The position numbers were made by a program, and so were the translations under genes. The notes beneath the pieces are model-generated. The model was not told where the DNA came from. It did not search any database and was given only the letters and a program-made list of their open reading frames with translations. Below, one piece after another: positions 63,521-64,000 of a stretch of 64,000 bases of DNA (position 1 is the stretch's first letter; each line of letters opens with the position of its first letter). This DNA is from Motacilla alba alba (taxonomy: Eukaryota > Chordata > Aves > Passeriformes > Motacillidae), in NCBI RefSeq assembly GCF_015832195.1, contig NC_052046.1, positions 17,724,161 through 17,788,160 on the forward strand, read 5' to 3'.

Positions 63521-63885
63521 ACACAATCACGCATTGTCAGACTTGGAAGGGACCTCAGGAGATTCCCTGGTCAAACCTCTGCCACGGGGTGGCTGTTCCA
63601 TGTCTCAAGAGAGGGAGACTCCATGACTTCCCTGGGCAGCCTGTTCCAGTGTGCTGCCACCCTCAATGTAAAGTTCTTCCTCATGTTTAGGTGGAACTTT
63701 TTTATTTTAATATGTGGTCATTACGTCTTGTCCTGTTCCTGGGCACCACTGAAAAGAGTCTGGCACCATCCTGTTGGCACCTGCCCTTGAGATCAATGAG
63801 ATCTCTCAGTCTTGTCTAGACTAAACAGGCCCAGGTCCTGTAGTCTCCCCTCATTAGATATGTTATGAATGAGGTCCCTATATGT
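63521..63885 (-). mobile_element. CR1 LINE 3' fragment upstream of MIER3
   Basis: Reverse complement of CR1 3' sequence: 'cttggaagggacctcaggag', 'tgacttccctgggcagcctg', 'ttccagtgtgctgccaccct', 'aaagttcttcctcatgtt', 'ctaaacaggcccaggtcctg'. Terminal octamer degraded; 5'-truncated. Confidence 0.88.
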
Positions 63886-63894
63886 CTAGAATTT

Positions 63895-63942
63895 AGCAGC
63901 AATTTTAATTGAGCAGCAATTTCAATTGAGCAGCAATTTTAT
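63895..63942 (+). repeat. 17-bp tandem repeat, about 2.8 copies
   Basis: Units AGCAGCAATTTTAATTG at 63,895-63,911, 63,912-63,928 (one change) and a partial third copy, directly beside the CR1 fragment. Confidence 0.9.
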
Positions 63943-64000
63943 ATAAAATAATACAATCAAATATAATCAAACAGGTACAAAATAATTTGGCAGCGGTTCA

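Noticed and set aside
63895..63942. Short repeats as CRISPR array
   Set aside because: Direct tandem copies without spacers in vertebrate DNA; simple tandem repeat.

Overview
The window is vertebrate nuclear DNA, almost certainly from a bird. Long AT-rich introns with GT-AG junctions separate short exons. The dominant repeats are CR1 LINEs ending in the avian ATTCTATG-type 3' octamer, with solo LTRs of avian endogenous retroviruses. The gene order MAP3K1 (+) - SETD9 (+) - MIER3 (-) is that of human 5q11.2, which is largely syntenic with the avian Z chromosome. The Z assignment is inference.

Layout. 1-1,846 is the end of an upstream MAP3K1 intron and carries a CpG-rich patch at its left edge. 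1,847-20,525 holds 18 coding exons of MAP3K1 (1,296 codons plus stop). They run from the Ser/Pro-rich N-terminal region through SWIM finger, RING, tubulin-binding region and a 1,267-bp disordered exon to the complete kinase domain. The first coding exon or exons lie left of the window. A 2.5-kb 3' UTR ends near 23,060. 23,060-26,228 is intergenic with one CR1 and the SETD9 CpG promoter. 26,229-33,753 is complete SETD9 (6 exons, 294 aa). 33,800-39,950 is intergenic: an unclassified GC-richer block with a strong hairpin, then a degraded CR1 that keeps ORF1 esterase and ORF2 reverse-transcriptase remnants. 39,950-62,931 is complete MIER3 on the minus strand (13 coding exons, 551 aa, including a 25-nt micro-exon and a long 3' UTR). 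Its intron 9 holds a CR1 and two LTRs. 62,150-63,350 is the MIER3 CpG-island promoter, followed by another CR1.

All exon junctions were placed by reading-frame continuity, GT/AG borders and recalled family sequence; all three coding sequences close in frame with no internal stop. The genes do not form an operon-like unit. MAP3K1 is a cytoplasmic MAP3K and ubiquitin ligase feeding JNK/ERK, SETD9 is a poorly characterised SET-domain protein, and MIER3 is an ELM2-SANT corepressor that recruits histone deacetylases. I found no novel genetic system; the most checkable oddities are the MIER3 micro-exon, the 23-bp-stem hairpin at 35.7 kb, the CpG patch at the left edge and two unclassified GC-rich blocks.
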